A DNA stretch of 64,000 nucleotides. Origin: Methanoculleus receptaculi (lineage in GTDB: Archaea; Halobacteriota; Methanomicrobia; Methanomicrobiales; Methanoculleaceae). Location of the stretch: contig NZ_CP137642.1 in the NCBI RefSeq assembly GCF_033472595.1, positions 1,916,382 through 1,980,381 on the forward strand. Reading direction: 5' to 3'. Position 1 is the stretch's first letter. Each line of letters starts with the position of its first letter. Both the position numbers and the translations under genes were made by a program. The notes beneath the pieces are model-generated. The model was not told the DNA's origin. It was given only the letters and a program-made list of their open reading frames with translations, and searched no databases. Below are positions 62,308-64,000 of the stretch, one piece after another.

Positions 62308-62470
62308 CGGTATATCACTCCTGCCCTATCTTTTAGGGGGCGGGCATCATCAAGGATGCGCACGGGAGAGAGGGGTCTGGCCTCCGGGAGACCCCCCTCG
62401 CAAATGCTCTGGAGAGATGAGACTGTGGTTTCCCCCTTGCAAGGACGACGGAGGATAGAAAGAGTTCAGT

Positions 62471-62542
62471 AGCCCGGAGCAGATTCGAACTGCTGTCGCA
62501 AGGTCCAGAGCCTTGCATGATTGACCGCTACACTACCGGGCT
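62471..62542 (-). tRNA. tRNA-Gln (CTG anticodon)
   Basis: The minus strand has acceptor AGCCCGG/CCGGGCT, anticodon loop CTCTGGA giving anticodon CTG, and T-arm with AGTTCGAATC. No intron and no encoded CCA. The A1-T72 end pair is usual for glutamine tRNAs. Confidence 0.93.
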
Positions 62543-62598
62543 GTTTGGCCTTCAGATGTTGTTTTTGAATCTTAATTAAGGTGACGGCAGGGGGTTTT

Positions 62599-63324
62599 TC
62601 ATCCCGCGGCTGACCGCGGGCATCTCCCGCAGGCCCGGCAGACCGCGGCGATGGGCCGGATCTCGGTTCCGGATCTGCAGAACGGCTCGATGTCGTTTAT
62701 ATCCCGCAGGTAGTATATGTGGGGGACAAGCGCGATGTGGGTGTAGCGGCCGCAGGGGATGCCGAGCCTCCCGGCGATACTCTTCTGGAGGTGGACGAGA
62801 GCGTAGATGTTCGCGCCGGCGGCGGAGAGGATATCGTTGCTCCGGAAGACGGCCTTCATCTGGAGTTTGCCGTCCCGGATGAGGCACTGGACGATCTGGA
62901 GGCAGGGGCAGTCGTCCAGGTTCTCGTCGACGGCCGGGTTCCAGGTGACGGCGATGGCCCGCCGGGAGTTCTTTGCGGCGGTGAGTTTACGGACGATGTA
63001 ATCGATCTGGTCGATGTGAACGTCCCTGCCGTCCACCGTCAGCCCCTCCCCCCAGTCGAAGAGCCGCCGGTGGTAGTCGTACTCGAACTGCGCCTCGGAG
63101 CCGTGGAGGAGGTTCTCGGCGTAGGCGTCCAGGAACCGCTGCTGGAACCGGGAGGCCGGGCTTGCCATCGGCGGCCTCTCCGGGGACTCCACCTCGAGCG
63201 CAAGTTCCTCGCACTCGACCGTGGCCTCGCCGTTCTCGGTCTCCAGCACCCATCCCTTCTCGAGGACGGTCCTGACCGCCAGTTCGTGGGCGCGTGCGAG
63301 AGTGGGGGCGCGAATGATCCGCAT
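62599..63324 (-). CDS. thyA: Archaeal thymidylate synthase
   Basis: A 241-residue ThyA of the short archaeal type, converting dUMP to dTMP with a folate or pterin methylene donor. The catalytic cysteine lies in DDCPCLQIVQC and the nucleotide-binding RSNDILSAAGANIYALV region (equivalent to RSxDxxLGxPFN) is recognisable. The N-terminal MRIIRAPTLARAHELA is typical of methanogen enzymes. The C-terminal Cys-rich end (CRACGRCP) is unusual and could bind a metal. Confidence 0.88.
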   Translation of the reverse strand: MRIIRAPTLARAHELAVRTVLEKGWVLETENGEATVECEELALEVESPERPPMASPASRFQQRFLDAYAENLLHGSEAQFEYDYHRRLFDWGEGLTVDGRDVHIDQIDYIVRKLTAAKNSRRAIAVTWNPAVDENLDDCPCLQIVQCLIRDGKLQMKAVFRSNDILSAAGANIYALVHLQKSIAGRLGIPCGRYTHIALVPHIYYLRDINDIEPFCRSGTEIRPIAAVCRACGRCPRSAAG

Positions 63325-63825
63325 GGAGATCTGTTTGAGGGCGTGGTAGAAAAATCAGCCAGTATGGAATGGCGGTGCAAGCGCCGGGGTCGGGATGGGA
63401 TCTCTGATGGCCGCTGGAACCGCAGATCTTCCCGGGTCTGACTGCAGGCGGACTGCACACCCTGGAGGCGGTTGAGATGGGAGAAGTTCTTTCCTCCAGA
63501 TGCGGTGCCCGGGAGAAGAACCTCCCGCCGTTCCAGGTTTCACCACCCCCCACGGGAGCACGGCTTTCGTGGGCCAATCACCTGACACTGCCCTCCCGAA
63601 CCACCGAACGAATGGCGCGCTCTCATCTCTTTTCCTCCCTTCCATCCAGCGCCACCGATCGCGGCGGTTGCGGCACTCTCTGCGACCGGGTCGGAGGGGA
63701 GAGGGGGCGCAATCCTGCGCGCCTCCCCCTCTCGGAGCAGTGGGTCTTTATTCAAGCATCCTCCAGTCACGGTTGACCCGGGGTAAAGTGTGATCCCTGC
63801 GGCTATGGATCTTTTCCGGCAGTGT

Positions 63826-63835
63826 AAACCGGTTT
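63826..63835. repeat. AAACCGGTTT palindrome
   Basis: A perfect 10-base palindrome, the same as at 30944-30953. It lies about 34 bases before the TATA box of the leader at the window end. Confidence 0.45.
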
Positions 63836-63860
63836 CTGGAGACCGGATCCCCGGCCGACC

Positions 63861-63995
63861 ACAAAGGATATAATAAGTGTTTCACAAATACTCTGACATA
63901 TTCCGTAATTCGGAGTATGGAGCGTGGTGAACCCGTATTCGACGTCTGTCGAGTACCTCGCGTTCACATTCTCTCATGTCATTACAAAAGGAGGT
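63861..63995 (+). promoter_or_regulatory. Promoter, leader and ribosome-binding site of the next gene
   Basis: GGATATAATAAG (TATA core 63869-63876) is a strong archaeal box A. A leader of roughly 100 bases follows with a TCCG/CGGA hairpin at 63902-63914 and ends in a perfect AAAGGAGGT (63987-63995). The long leader and strong ribosome-binding site suggest a highly expressed gene, whose start codon is past base 64000. Confidence 0.6.
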
Positions 63996-64000
63996 ATAGT

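Larger units (their letters stand above)
63325..64000. other. Intergenic region before a gene beyond the window
   Basis: No gene is supported in 63325-63850; short frames there overlap each other and lack conservation. The right part holds the promoter and leader of a plus-strand gene starting after 64000. Confidence 0.5.

Noticed and set aside
1-64000. CRISPR arrays, rRNA operons, prophage or integrative elements
   Set aside because: No regularly spaced repeats, rRNA, integrase or structural phage genes were seen; only IS605-type traces are present.

Overview
The window is a 64 kb chromosomal piece of a GC-rich methanogenic archaeon, most likely a Methanomicrobiales member close to Methanoculleus. 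The evidence is archaeal information-processing genes (aIF5B, S6e, Cbf5, Nop5, fibrillarin, RadB, Cdc48, archaeal RNase HII), coenzyme F420 synthesis (CofD), pyruvoyl arginine decarboxylase, archaeal cupin phosphoglucose isomerase, geranylgeranyl reductase for ether lipids, and a full set of anaerobic corrinoid genes with a cobalt importer. The genus is an inference from protein style and gene content.

Layout. 1-3.1 kb: a truncated ABC ATPase, a divergent CofD paralogue, the right-end scar of an IS200/IS605 element, and canonical CofD. 3.5-8.7 kb: pdaD, aspS, core MetE, a RecA/KaiC-like protein without a P-loop, and an acyl-CoA synthetase with a palindromic operator. 8.8-10.0 kb: feoA followed by a wrecked feoA-feoB-S41 peptidase chimera. 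10.1-20.2 kb: housekeeping genes (cdc48, larC, radB, dapF, tRNA-His, infB, rps6e, pgiA) and a CARDB-type surface protein. 20.2-35.2 kb: regulators (TrmB, NrpR-like), an unknown protein paired with a flavin disulfide reductase, CBS-pyrophosphatase, membrane quality control genes (PAP2, NfeD, SPFH, site-2 protease), rnhB, trkA, ferredoxin and geranylgeranyl reductase. 35.4-42.5 kb: a TnpB element whose tnpA is internally deleted, sitting directly in front of the overlapping corrin operon cbiTLFGHCDE. 42.5-48.4 kb: an orphan DNA methyltransferase with a C-terminal DNA-binding tail, membrane proteins, a degenerate metallopeptidase relative and pyruvate kinase. 48.4-52.8 kb: the cobalt importer cbiMNQO, divergent from cbiA/cfbB. 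52.9-63.3 kb: MFS and CPBP proteins, tRNA-Ser, cbf5-hemD, nop5-fibrillarin, hicBA, a TIM-barrel isomerase, tRNA-Gln and thymidylate synthase. The last 100 bases are the promoter and leader of a gene that starts beyond the window.

How it fits together. Cobalt uptake (cbiMNQO), ring methylation and contraction (cbiTLFGHCDE), a,c-diamidation (cbiA/cfbB) and uroporphyrinogen III synthesis (hemD) all lie within 21 kb and serve the corrinoid and possibly F430 demand of methanogenesis. Core MetE is a likely corrinoid-linked consumer. No CRISPR array, rRNA or prophage is visible. The least explained items are the CofD paralogue with erased active-site motifs, the tnpA-deleted TnpB element, a family of AAACC/GGTTT dyads in intergenic DNA, and several conserved proteins that have lost hallmark catalytic residues.
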